Below are positions 35,846 through 47,426 of a stretch of 64,000 nucleotides of DNA, piece by piece. The stretch covers positions 1,426,001 through 1,490,000 of the forward strand of contig JAJTTP010000008.1 in the NCBI GenBank assembly GCA_023313575.1, given 5' to 3'. The stretch comes from Eutypella sp. D-1 (taxonomy: Eukaryota; Ascomycota; Sordariomycetes; Xylariales; Diatrypaceae). Position numbers and translations under genes: made by a program. The stretch's first letter is position 1, and every line of letters begins with the position of its first letter. The notes beneath the pieces were generated by a model. It searched no databases. It saw only the letters and a list, made by a program, of their open reading frames with translations, and was not told the DNA's origin.

Positions 35846-37210
35846 ATGAGGAAGAGCTTCCTTTTCACGATGGCTGCCAGCCTGGCGGCAGCCTTCCCGG
35901 CAACCCCTGAGGTCCCTGATTTTGGCGTAAGTTGACACATTCTATCCCTTCCCTATCTCGCCTCCCGGACTGGTGGGCCGGTACTCCTCCAGTCTAGTCA
36001 CTTCGCTGCAAGGGTCTGGCGCAGCTGACATTCCGGCTTGTAGGAGATCGAGCTTCTCGACGTAAAGGCAGGCGAGTTCGACACGGAGGGCCTCCAGACC
36101 CGCGGCTGGATCGGGCCGGCCTTCGACCAAGGCTTCCCGGACCCAACACTCCTCAAGGACGACGATGACGTCTGGTGGGCGTACTCGACGTCGAGTAACG
36201 GCCATATCCCCCTGGCTAAATCCAGCGACGGCGTGTCATGGAAGTATGCCAATGTCGACGCTATGCCCGACGTCGGTTCCTGGATCGACCCTAAGGATCG
36301 CGGCATCTGGGCCCCCAGTGTCTTCAAGAACTCCGATGGCGAGTACATTATGTACTGTGAGTTCTTCCCTAGCACACGATGTCGTCATCGACCTATAGTA
36401 GAATCAGATGTGCTGACATCAGACCGCAGTCGCTGGTAAGAAGAACGGTGGCAGGCGGTGCGCTGGCGTCGCCAGGTCCCAGGCGCCGCAGGGACCGTTT
36501 AACGTGACGGACTCGCCGATGATCTGCGACGACGAGGGCGGCGGCGTCATCGACCCCGTGCACTTCAACGACGGCTCTCAGAACTGGATCATCTGGAAGG
36601 TCGACGGCAACGCGCTGGGTGGAGCGACTACCTGCACGGGCGGCGATAAGTCCGACGAGTACAAGCCGACGTGGATCAAGATCCAGCGCGTGTCCGAGGA
36701 CGGCCTGTCCCTCGAGGGAGAAGCGACGAACATCTACAACAACGCCGGCAAGGCGGATGACGGCGTCGTCGAGGGCCCCGCTATGTACAAGCGCAAGCCT
36801 GGTTCATATGTAAGTCTCATTCCAGATTTCAAGAACCCCTTACCCCCCCTTTCCACCGCCCAGACCACCCCAAGTCTCGTTGATCAATAGCGGTCGCTAA
36901 CCTCGCATGAACACAACAGGTCCTGTTCTTCAGCACGCACTGCTACAGCACCGACAAGTACGACATCCAATATGTATGGGGCACGGCGCCGGACGGGAAG
37001 TTCCAGCACCGGAAGACGCTGGCGAAGACGGACGCGAGCCAGTCGATCTACGGGCCGGGACACATGGACATCGCCAAGGACGGGCAGACGATCGTCTTCC
37101 ACGCGCGCGACTTGCCCAACAACCAAAAGGGCACCACGCGTCGCATGTACACCGGCAAGATCAAGCTGCCGGAGGGCAGCTACAGCGACGGCATCGAGGT
37201 TGTTTCCTAG
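35846..37210 (+). CDS. Secreted glycoside hydrolase family 43 (arabinosidase/xylosidase type)
   Basis: Exons 35846-35926, 36044-36356, 36430-36809 and 36920-37210 give 354 residues, all junctions in phase. The first exon encodes a signal peptide (MRKSFLFTMAASLAAAFPAT). The five-bladed propeller family shows its three acidic sites: Asp60 in FPDPTLLKDDDD (general base), Asp173 in GVIDPVHFND (pKa modulator) and Glu246 in VVEGPAMYK (general acid). The His of GPGHMDIAKDGQ also fits. Such enzymes remove arabinose or xylose from plant cell-wall polysaccharides outside the cell by inversion; the exact substrate cannot be read from sequence. It lacks an attached carbohydrate-binding module. The gene borders the gene-sparse stretch that holds the small secreted protein. 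Confidence 0.9.
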
Positions 37211-39494
37211 ATAGTCGTGGTATAAGGGAGACTACGCGAAGCGACTACACTAGAGGTTGTGAATCCTCTGTCTATAGAGCCATCTCGATTCTTGTATATA
37301 TCTAGACGTTACCCCTTTTAGTGGATGTACGGCGACAGGCCGGATTTATCAGCGAGATAGGTTGTTTAATGATTTACGCCCATGATACATTATATACTAT
37401 TCCAGACATCACGCCTTCGGAAAATGCGCCGGAATGTACTACCTTGAACCCCTTTCCCTTAGCCACCCAACCGATGCGGCACTATGCAGTGACTAGTATT
37501 CCCATCTTATAGTCAGAGCCAATCATATTAACTACACCAATCCTATTTTCTCTTGTCCAGGAAGCCGAGGCGTTTCTAGACTCCCCAAAGGTGCGTGGCT
37601 TGTTCTGCAGTTTGAGATGGTGCGCCCATCACCAACCTCAGCCCTACGAATGCAAGCCATGTCTCAGGCATCCGCATCAAAAATTTGATGTTTTCTCCCT
37701 TTCTTCCTTCCTGCGCAGGGCTGTCGCAGAGGGACCGACGGGGTGTCTCTCGGTCGCCCTCCCCCACTCGTCCGCCGACTCACCTCCAGACTTGCGATCC
37801 GGGGTGTCTCTCGGTCTGCTTCGTCATCTACTTCCCCCATATCATCCATTTCACCCTCCTTCCTCGTTAGCGTCTTCCCGGTTCTCCTCCTTTCTACCAT
37901 CGTCCTTTACATCCGGCTCGGAACAGCGGACGTTATACCGAACCCCCCCCCCCCCCCCCCCCCGGCCGTTCTCCCATGATCCACGCGCGGAGAGTTATCG
38001 ACGTCATACGCACCCCGCGTACGGATAGGCGTGCAGCCAACCCCGGTCTCGATGAGGAGTCGTAGGGCATAATTATCGAGCGCTCGGGCATTCAGGATCT
38101 ACTCGGGGCACAGCACACTATATAAACCCTTCCCGGGTACTGCACGTCGCATTGCATCTCGTGTGGGTTGTAGCTCGTGAGCATGTATGCGCGCGCCCTG
38201 CTAGTGCGGGTAGTACCAGGGGTCTCGTGTGTATGTACATGATGCATGGGAAAGTGGATGTCGGACACATCTACCTACGTCATGTCGATTTTGGAATCAA
38301 TGCGGTCTTCGTGGGTGAGCGACATGAGTAGTTTGCGTATAAAAACGGTGGAAATAAATTTTGCTCCGGCGGATAGATTGAGAGACCGGTTGGCGTATTT
38401 AACTTGTAAGAAGTGAATATGTTCGCTTGGTAGACAAGCGGAGGAAAAAAGATCACCGCGGTTTTAAGTGATGTATACACGGAAAAGAGCGGCGAGTTAT
38501 TCTTACCCCCAAGACTACCCGCCCGTCTCTCTTCAAGAAGAACGTACAAGGCTCTAGACTGAGCACTTCCTACTAGGGCTTGACCTCACAACTTCCTTCT
38601 GAGGAGCTTCAACAATCCTAACTTAACGCGCGAAGTCTCAATATATCTCTCTACCTCCCAAAGCCGGAAACCTCCGCCATCGGCATCGCGTACTGTTATT
38701 CTTTTGTCGGCTGCCATAAACTAACTATATCCCATATCTAGGGCTTCCACTATGTCAAAGTCAGAAAACTCAGCAACGTCATTCCCACTCCTGCTCATGG
38801 CAGCCAGGCAGGCGGATGTCCTATCAGTTAGTTAGTCCTTGAGGGGTCTTTCATGGAAAATAGCATCTCCCTATCCGGCGACATCACCATCGCCGACAGG
38901 CCTGCGGACAAACTTCTTGACTGTACCATTTCGTGCGCCAAGCCCACTTACTTTTAAACCTAGCCTCTAGCCACTTCACGAGCGCCTCTTGTCGGCGAAG
39001 CACCGAAGTATATACGCTACAAGACGTTAAGCTACACAGTACACACAACCATCAAATTAACCCCCCCCCCCCCCGACTAATTCCCCCAATTCCAGTCATA
39101 CGAGAGGGGCGCGTACGGACCGGATCAAGCAAGAACAACGAAACCACGGAGCAAGACAATTTGTTTATTCCCCTAAAAAAAGTAAATATGACGCCCGCTC
39201 TTCGTAGAAGAATATGTATAATATATGTGCGCAAGAGCGCCCAAAACGTAGATAAAAAAAGGGGGGGAGAAGAAAAAAAGCAGAACCCCTCAACGCCGAC
39301 GCGCTTATGCACACACACACACACACACACACAAAGAAAAGTGGACTTTCCTAGCCGTCCGTATCTGGCCGCATTCTTTGCCCCGAAAAAAAAAAGATCC
39401 CCGGCCCCGTACCCAAGAACCTTCCCAACCAAGCCCACCCAGAAAGGAAAAACAACGATGTCCGCACCACCAGCATAGAACGGCACGCACCGTC
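37211..39494. other. Convergent intergenic region with poly-C tracts
   Basis: About 2.3 kb between the 3' ends of the GH43 and DUF3712 genes. It contains a 21-C run at 37943-37963, a 14-C run at 39061-39074 and an AC microsatellite at 39309-39333. Plus-strand frames of 60-145 codons at 37591-38028 are Ser/Pro-rich and overlap each other; none is credible. Confidence 0.5.
39309..39333. repeat. (AC)n microsatellite
   Basis: About 12 copies of the AC dinucleotide lie in the 3' flank of the DUF3712 gene. Confidence 0.9.
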
Positions 39495-42263
39495 TCAGAG
39501 CCTGATAGCGGCCCCGATGCCCCTGCCGCGGTACCAGACGGACTGGCGCCAGTTCCCGAGGCGGACGTCGACGTAGGCGAAGGCGTCGAGCTCGAGGGTG
39601 CCGCCGACGGCGTTGCGGATGGCGTCGTAGCCGCCTCCGCCGACGACCCAGCGAACGGGGAGGCGCGGGGTCCGGGAGCGTCCGGGGGGTGCCGCGAAGG
39701 GCGTCCCGTACAGGATGCGCCCCACGGGCTCCGTGTGGTTGTAGAACGCCGTCGCGTTCACGTAGTCCAGATACACCGTGTTGTGCTCTAGCGGCGACGC
39801 GAGCGTAAATTCCGCCGCCGAGGTCAAGAAGTGGAAGGTCGCGTCTTGGACGAACTGCGAGGATTTGTTCTTGCCGGTGCCATCGCCATCGCCGCCGCCG
39901 GGCAGGTCCATCCGCGGGGTGGAGAATGTGGCATTGAACCGCGACAGGGCATCGCAGAGGATCGGTTGGCCGGGGATGCTCTTGCTATGCGGTTTTACGG
40001 TAAGAGTTGTGTTGTAACCGGAGAGATACTGCGAGAGCAGCTCCCGCGAGATGTGGGGGGCTTCCTTGCCACCCATAGATGGATCCCAGGTGGCTTTGAC
40101 CACGACATCGGGGTTTGCCCCCTCGACCACATCCAAGTCCGTCACCGAAGCGGATGCGATGACGGTGTCGTTGTGGAGGATGTGAATGTTGGCGTATGGT
40201 ATGTGAGCGGTATAAGGGGTAGGGTTGGTGAAGTTGACGACCGCTTGAAGAGTCAGAGTATCAGGCGTAGTGTCGAGCACCCTCAGAGATTTGACCTTGG
40301 GTGCGACGTCTCCGAGTGAGCCCTTAGGCAGAGCTGAAGTGGTGTCAGCAAACAAAGTATTTCAACCATGGCTTTTGAGGTACGCGGGCAGGTCGTATGC
40401 TGGCGGAGACACCGTGGAGGCCACTGACAGGATCAAAACAGCTAGTAGTAAGACGGACGTTTTACTGGGATCTTGCCCTCAGCGGGGACATCCTTCAAAA
40501 TCAGCTTCCCTAGCGCTGTCACCACTTTGATATCCACAGCGGCGTCGATTCCTAATTCCACCGTATCGTCACCAAAAAGCAGCGCCTCGAGCACATCGCT
40601 GAAGACGTCGCTGTCTGTGATATTTAGCGGCACATCTTCTACCCTAGATTCGATCCTCAGGGTAGCTTCGTCGCCATCTTTGCCCTGGATTCGGGTCGAA
40701 TTGGCAAGCTGCCATTTTTTCACGTTTAGCTCGCCCATCGGTTTCGATTTGTAGAGAACGTCAGCGCTCGCTTTGAGGTTCGTAACGTTGATGCCGAAAT
40801 TCATATCGGCTGGCACGCCAGCAGTAACAACGATATTGCCCGATACCTTTGGATCGGCATCGGGGTCACCCGGCTCGGCAAAGGGGTCTGGCATCGTGAA
40901 GTGGACGTCGGTCAACGAGAAATTTCTGATGAGGCCGTCCAGGGACCTTCCAGGGAATGGCATAGGCAAGGTAACGCTGGACAAGATGTCGGCGAGCCAC
41001 TTAGGCGTGTCGGTGTCAGGATTACTGCTACCACGGACATACACCGTAGCGGGTTCGCCGTGCATAAATGATTTGAGAAGCATGTCCAACGGCGAGGTGT
41101 CGGAATGGGGGCAAGCTTCGGTGAGCGAATCGGATAATTCACGAATTACCCCCTTCACTTCGGCCTCGACTTCAGCTTGGGGCTCCACGTGGATTTCGCT
41201 CGTCATAGCATCCGCCACGAGAATGAGATCGTCGACGTCACAACCCGGCACCAAGATGTCGAATTCGAGTTCCGGGATATCGAGTTGAATCGGCAACGTG
41301 TTGAAAGCCGTCAAGGCGGCATCGGCAACCACAGAGCCCTCCTCAGGGCCATCCTCGACGTAAAGCCGGCTAATATTGTACTTGGGTACAGCAGGCACCT
41401 TGTTCGCTGTTTATAAGATCAGTATAACTTCAAATAGACCTTACAAGAAAACATCCTCGAAAACCGGCCGACTAGAAAAAGACCTTCTCCCCGAAGTAGA
41501 GAGCAGAGAAAGATTGGTAGAGTGATTGACCTTCGAATACCAGCGTTTCTAGAATAGTATGCGTGCCGAGGGGGAGAACACCAGATTTGAGGTTGAGATC
41601 AGCCTTTCCTTGGAGACGCAAATCCTTCAATCGGCCGTCCAACCATTCGTTCGCGATAGTCCGGATACCGTCGAGACTACCAGGCTTGATCTCAGCAACG
41701 AAATCAAACTTAGTCGTGTCGCCATCTCGTAAGTTAATGACCAAAGGTGGAATGACGGCACTTCCCAGAAGTACATTATCGTAGTCGGGTAGATGGACGA
41801 CGACCTCAGTTTCCTCAGTGCCAAGTTGATAGGCCACCCAGGTGGCAGCTTTTCCCAGTCTCCTGACATGTTGATTTTCCACCCTCGATCCATCCAGATG
41901 GAAGTCGGCCTGTATGCGGGCGCGTACGCCATCGGTGGTGATGGAATCCAGGGACAGGTTGGTAGGCTCGATGACAGCAGCCTGTTGGGCGTATTCTTGG
42001 ACAGTATCTGGAAGTATGAAGGCAAGGACGATGATAGCGACGATGGCACCGGTGAGAATGAGGATAGCGATACCGGAAGCCCACCTCCGGGAATTTCCCC
42101 TAGATGATTTTACGGAAGTTGTGTCATCGTTGTCGGCTTCAGGATGATCGACATTGTCGGCGAGAAGCGGAGTGGTCTCTTCTCCTGCGTCTGGTCGGCG
42201 GTTTGAGGGATTCCGATTATTTCTGGCTTCCCCGAGCAGGGGGGCAGTCTCGTTCTCCGCCAT
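39495..42263 (-). CDS. DUF3712 single-pass membrane protein, probably vacuolar (Tag1-like)
   Basis: Three minus-strand exons. My preferred model is 42263-41484, 41398-40459 and 40333-39495, 852 residues. The N-terminus is cytosolic, with two acidic dileucine signals (ETAPLL at 5-10 and ETTPLL at 29-34). One transmembrane helix lies at about 62-84. The long remainder is built of beta-rich LEA/DUF3712-type repeats (for example TLTLQAVVNFTNPTPYTAHI) with several N-glycosylation sites. Yeast Tag1, a vacuolar protein that limits autophagy, has this family domain, so a vacuole-membrane role is likely but inferred. Both introns are uncertain: the donors are not GTRAG-like, and other phase-compatible choices exist (41531 with 41406, or 40466 with the acceptor before GGCTCA), which alter a few residues at the joints. 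The ATG at 42261-42263 is the first in frame. Confidence 0.82.
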
Positions 42264-43469
42264 CACCGCAGATCGCTTTCGTGGGGTATTTTCGCAGTAG
42301 GTTGGGTGGATGATTAACGGGACAAGTCGAAGACAAATGATAGCATCGTCGGGATTTTACTTCGAATCAGAAGTAGCAGCAGAAGGGATCAAGTTGATCT
42401 AATCGTCCTAGGTAAGCGTTGATGGGTACTTGACTAAACGATAGGATGGGATTGAGCCGTGATTTAGAGTGATTTAGAACGATGGAGTTAACCGGCAGAG
42501 AGGCGGGTATTAATGACGATGACGATGATGAGATGATGATGCTAACCTTGGAATGACAATGGATAATGATGGGCAGTTCGCTAGTGGAAAGAAAAGATGA
42601 GATGAACGTGGGAAGTGGGAAGAAAAACAGAGCTTCTATGTAGAAGATGTGGAAGTTACGGAAAAAGCTTGGAAGTAATTCGTCATCAGCATACTTGGTA
42701 GGATAATAAAGTGTGTAATAGGCAAAAGGGGGGGGAGGGCAAGGAGAAGGAGGGCTTGGTAGGCAGGAACAAGAGGTGATGACAGGGCCCAACGCAGCAG
42801 CAGCAGCAGGGACAGCACCACAGTGGAGTGCACTGGCCCTGGACAACTGGAGTGCCAGCCATGGAGTGCCACTTAGACCAATCTAAGCCACCGAGCTTGC
42901 CCGCGTACGGTTTAGTGTAATCTGGGGTCCGCCCTACCGTCTGCATGGTGCCTGCGTCGAGCGGGTACATATCGCACCAGCTGTGTGACAGCTGACATTC
43001 AGTACATAGGTGCTGGGTAGGTACCTACTAGTACCTACAGCTACGTTTGAACCTCTCACTCGAGCAAATTCTCGATAGGGTGCCATTGAAGGATTTTTAT
43101 AGAGGGAGCATACATAGCAGCTATTCAGTGGCTGGGTAAACTGGATTTGGATTTAGGTTAATCTCATCCGGGTGTTTTAACGGACGACCAAGACAGTATC
43201 TTGAAAGAAATATATATATATTCGACTTCATTGAATAGATAAAAGTGAGTCCATTCCCGTGCCCCACTTACGTACGATATGACCAAGAGCAAGGAGAAAG
43301 TTGACTCACCCCCTCCGTAGGAGATAAGCGCCTGGACACACACATATATAGATATATATGACCAAGGGGCACTCTTCACACCATCCGGGAAGCGTTCTCG
43401 CAGAGATACTCTACACAATTCATCTCGATTGGATCCCTTGAAAGGCCCATCTCCCCCCTTAGACAAAAG
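42264..43469. promoter_or_regulatory. Divergent promoter region, DUF3712 gene and ornithine carbamoyltransferase
   Basis: This 1.2-kb spacer drives two outward genes. It has a GATGATGATG-type stretch (42515-42545), a CAG run near 42797-42810, a 12-bp palindrome GTAGGTACCTAC at 43017-43028 and a TGACTCA element at 43302-43308 close to the ornithine carbamoyltransferase start. Confidence 0.6.
43302..43308 (+). promoter_or_regulatory. TGACTCA element (Gcn4/CPC1-type) upstream of ornithine carbamoyltransferase
   Basis: A perfect TGACTCA lies 162 bp before the start codon. This is the binding site of the bZIP regulator of general amino-acid control (Gcn4 in yeast, CPC1/CpcA in filamentous fungi). 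A matching site precedes ILV6. Confidence 0.65.
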
Positions 43470-44783
43470 ATGCGGACACCAGCTCTGCGTCTCGCGAGGG
43501 GCACACCCCGCGCCATCGGGCAAGTGCAGGCGCAGCGGAGATGCTTCTCCCAGACGCCCTCCCCCTGCAGCGCCGCCCCCACTTCCACCTCCGAGGTCCG
43601 GCACCTAATGTCGATCGCAGACCTGCGACCGGAAGAGTTCACGGCGCTGGTGCGGCGGGCGGCCGCGCACAAGCAGGCCGTGAAGGGGGGGAAGTCGGGG
43701 CGTCTCCCGGGCGAGCTGAGCAAGGCGCTGGCAGGTCGCACCGTCGCTATGATGTTCAGCAAGCGCAGCACGCGCACGCGCGTGTCCACCGAGGCCGCTG
43801 TCGCGCTCATGGGCGGACACCCTATGTTCTTGGGCAAGGACGATATCCAGCTAGGGGTCAGTTAAGTCCCCCCAAAAAATCCACTACCACCTGTTTGGGA
43901 TGCCAAGCTCCAATGATAAGACTTTCGAAATTTACTCACCCCCCCGTTCCTAGGTCAACGAGACGCTGCACGACACGTCCAAGGTGATCTCATCCATGAC
44001 ATCGTGCATGGTAGCGCGGGTAGGCGCGCACGCCGACGTGACGGGCCTGGCGCAGCATTCCAGCGTGCCCGTCATCAATGCGCTGTCCAATGACTTCCAC
44101 CCGCTGCAGACGATCGCGGATTTCCTGACGATCCACGAGACCTTCCCCGGTGCAAAGGGAGGGGAAGCAGGGTCCCCCATCGTGCCCCCCGGTCTGAAAA
44201 TCGCCTGGGTCGGCGACGCCAATAACGTGCTCTTCGACCTCGCGATCGCGAGCGCAAAACTCGGGGTACACATCGCGGTCGCCACGCCGCGGGGGTACGG
44301 GATCCCAGCCGCAACCTCCTCGCTAATCACGTCCCAGGCAACAGGCAGCCAGACACCGGGCACACTGACGCAGCACGAAGCCCCGGAAGAAGCGGTCAAG
44401 GACGCCGACATCATCGTCACCGATACCTGGGTGTCGATGGGCCAGGAGGACGAGGCGCGTCGTCGGCTGCAGGATTTCGCCGGGTTTCAGGTCACGGAGG
44501 AGTTGGCCCGGCGCGGCGGCGCGAAGCCTGGGTGGAAGTTCATGCATTGTCTCCCCCGCCATGCTGAGGAGGTCGCTGATGAGGTCTTTTATTCCCCGCG
44601 CTCGCTTGTTTTTCCTGAGGCTGAGAATCGGCTTTGGGCTGCTGTTGGTACGTCTTCCAACCCCCTACCTAACTATTCTTCCGCCCTCATTCCATACTCA
44701 TCTCTTAAATGTTGTCTACCCAACTGACTTTCATCCTAGCTGCTCTCGAGGCCTTCGTCGTGAACAAGGGAAAGATCTTGTGA
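43470..44783 (+). CDS. Ornithine carbamoyltransferase, mitochondrial
   Basis: Exons 43470-43856, 43954-44647 and 44740-44783 give 374 residues. The first 35-40 residues are Arg- and Ser-rich without acidic residues, a mitochondrial transit peptide. Carbamoyl-phosphate binding is shown by STRTR at 100-104 and HPLQTIAD at 178-185. The ornithine side has VGDANNVLFDL near 215-225, and HCLPRH (327-332) carries the catalytic Cys. The enzyme (EC 2.1.3.3) joins carbamoyl phosphate and ornithine to citrulline in arginine synthesis. The length and domain order are typical of fungal argB/arg-12 proteins. The last exon encodes only the final helix (ALEAFVVNKGKIL). A TGACTCA element 162 bp upstream suggests cross-pathway control. 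It is convergent with ILV6. Confidence 0.97.
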
Positions 44784-45287
44784 GAATGAAATTCTCTTTT
44801 TTTCGAGCGGGGGTCGGGTCGAGTCTACGGCACGATAAGGCGTCTTAAAAAAATGCGAGATTCTAGCATGCTCTTTTCACTTGACATGGTGACATTTTTC
44901 GATTAGTGGATAGGCTTGTAGTTAGTTGTGATGTGGATTTTGAAGAAAACTGTGGCTCTTCAGAGACAAGATGTGAGAGCCGTTACACACAATTTCAAGA
45001 GCTTGGTAGATATAATGAAGGGCAGTGCATTAGAAAATATCACGTGCTTCCATGTCATGCAACGGCCACGCAATTGTTGCCCTTACGGGGGTCACTCGTT
45101 ATATTTTTTTTTTCGATTTCATTCTCCAGCATGGGAAGTTTGCACCTCCATTTTCTACCTCTGTAAAGGCTTTTTTATTTTATGTCACATATGTATGCCG
45201 TGCCGCAGCCCGCCGCCACCGCCACCGCCACAAACGCCGGATTTTTCGCCAGAGGAACCGTTTTTATATTGTCGGGGAGGAAATGAT
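44784..45287. other. Convergent intergenic region
   Basis: About 0.5 kb between the 3' ends of ornithine carbamoyltransferase and ILV6. T-rich stretches lie at 45100-45180 and a CCGCCACCGCCACCGCCAC run near 45212-45231. No gene was seen. Confidence 0.5.
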
Positions 45288-46374
45288 TTAACCGGGGGGC
45301 AGCTGGCTGGCGTCGACAACCTCGTCGGCGTCCTTCGCGAGAAGCTCCTCGTCGGGGCTGTAGAGCGGCGACCGGGGCAGCGCCATCAGACCCGTCCGCG
45401 TCGACTCCAGGATACCGAAGGGTGCGATGAGCTTCATGAATGAATCGATCCTGACGGGCTTGGCAGAACTATTTTTTTTAAAGAAAAAGGAGACTGTCAG
45501 CGTGGGAAAGTACGAATAGCGGACAGTAAATAGTTGGATAGCTACTTAGGTTTTGCAGAACTCACATTTCGACAATGCAGCTGTTGGTGCTGATATCGAG
45601 GACCTTGCCGCCGAACTGGTGGGCGAAGTACGTGATGGACTCGAGGTGCTGGTGTTTCTGGCGCAGGGCCTCGCTAGCGGCCATCTTGCTCGGGTGAAAA
45701 TCAGCGGCGACCTCGTCGAGGGACTTCTGGCCGGCGCTCTCGAGCTCGCTGTCGGTGGCGGTCATCTCGCGGTGGTGGGCCATGAGCTCCTCGAAGTACT
45801 CGGGGCCGAGGATGTTGACCTTGGCGAGGAGCAGCTCGCGCTGGACGAGGGCGGCATTGGTGTAGTCCAGCACAGCCCAGACGGGGACGAGGTCCTCGAG
45901 CTGGCGACGGGCCTGCTCGACGACGCCGTCCTGGCCCGTCAGCACGATGGTCATGCGCGACAGGTCCTCGACCTCGGTACTGCAGACGACGAGGGAGTCG
46001 ATGTTGAAGCCGCGGGCGGCCAATATGCCGGACACGCGCGACAGCACGCCCGGCTCGTTCTGCACCAGGCAATTGAGGATGTGCCGCTTCGGGGGCGTCA
46101 TGGACGGCGTCGGCGTCTCGTACAGGATGTTCGACACCGCCGCCTGCGCCGACCACGCCGACGGCGGGTCGTTCGTCGGCAGCGGTGCTTGACGCCGTCG
46201 GATCGATTTGTACGCCAGCGCCGACGTGCTGCTGCTGCTGCTAGATCCCCATCGTATCGTCGTCTGTGACCGCGCTATCTGCGGAGCTGCGGCTGTCCGC
46301 AGGCTGGTGGTGGTGGCGGCGGTGACGGCCCTCCAGGAGGAGGAAGAAGCCTGGAAAGCTGTGCGGGCGGCCAT
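45288..46374 (-). CDS. ILV6: Acetolactate synthase regulatory (small) subunit
   Basis: Exons 46374-45566 and 45468-45288 (minus strand) give 329 residues. The first 60 residues are a Ser/Thr/Arg-rich mitochondrial transit peptide. The ACT domain begins at about residue 95 with RHILNCLVQNEPGVLSRVSG and continues with GFNIDSLVVCSTEVEDLSRM. A second half (HQHLESITYFAHQFGGKVLD, then RIDSFMKLIAPFGILESTRT) matches the C-terminal ACT-like part of fungal Ilv6. It binds valine and regulates the catalytic subunit Ilv2 in branched-chain amino-acid synthesis. The splice within an Ile codon is in phase. A TGACTCA site lies 196 bp before the start. The gene is divergent from the KHDC4-like gene. Confidence 0.96.
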
Positions 46375-47426
46375 GGTCCCCTACCCTAAACTTTCCTTTT
46401 CCTTTTTATTCCTTTTCCGATCACCAATTTCGAGTCGACTACAGAAAGACGACGACGACGGCCGGAATTGGCAGGCCAAAAGATAATTAATTATGTCGTC
46501 CTAGTTGACACAATTCAAATAATTATAAGCTTCTCCCTTCTTCTTTTCTTCTTCTTCTTTCCTCCTCCTTGACTCATCCGCCTCGGGTCAGGGTCATATG
46601 CAAAAGTGAAGCCGAAGGGGGGGAACTCCAATTTGCCTAAGGTCACTTGGTAGGTTTAAGTTAGAAATGTGTAACTATTAAAAAGTGGTGACTGACTATA
46701 AACTTTTAGACCCTTTTTTTTTTTCTTCTAAGGCCGGCGACCCAGCTGCGAGGATCGGAGGGGTTGGATGGATGGACGGACGGACATGCATGGAGACCTC
46801 ATGGATGTGGGGCATATGAGATACCTCCGCTACATCCACCTACCTCTTCATACATATTGGTAGTTCTCGTTATATGCATTCTTTATTTTCCAGGTTCCAT
46901 AACCCCAAATGCCATGTGCTCAGCTTCGTTTAATGCATGTGTTTGATTTCCTGTGATGATTCCAGGTTTCCTATGACTCCATTATCTGATTGGTCAGAGC
47001 TCTCCCGCATTCGCAACTGGAACTTGTTAAAAAAGGCTAGCTATTTCTAGACTAGTCTCTCTACAAGAGTTCACTGACTGTTCCCAGCCTTCTTAAGGTC
47101 AGCTACCTAGGCTGCTAAGTTCAGTTAGGCCCGTAGACTACCTAACTAGGTACCTAAGTACCTACTGACTGACTGATCACCAACTTTTACATCTTTCCAT
47201 ACCTAAACTATGCGATACGACTTACTTTACCATTATCAATATTTCTCCCATTTATAACATACCGCGCCAATTTTCCACGTTTGTCTCTTCTTTTACCCTT
47301 TACATAATCTTTTCATACTCGCAATTGACCATTTCTTCTTCTTTTTCTCATTAACCTCCCCTAAGTTAATTTCTTCTACCGGCATCAGCGCCCACTATTT
47401 TTAATTTTTTTTGCTCTTCTTCCATC
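46375..47426. promoter_or_regulatory. Divergent promoter region, ILV6 and KHDC4-like gene
   Basis: A 1.05-kb spacer between two outward genes. Next to ILV6 it has CT-rich runs (46535-46570) and the TGACTCA element. A TAGGTACCTA palindrome lies at 47147-47156, followed by CT-rich DNA that leads to the KHDC4-like start. Confidence 0.55.
46570..46576 (+). promoter_or_regulatory. TGACTCA element (Gcn4/CPC1-type) upstream of ILV6
   Basis: A perfect TGACTCA lies 196 bp before the ILV6 start codon, within a pyrimidine-rich promoter. As with ornithine carbamoyltransferase, it suggests general amino-acid control. The motif also occurs by chance elsewhere, for example at 5943. Confidence 0.6.

Noticed and set aside
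37591..38028. Overlapping plus-strand frames downstream of GH43
   Set aside because: Ser/Pro-rich, overlapping in three frames, and running into a 21-C tract.
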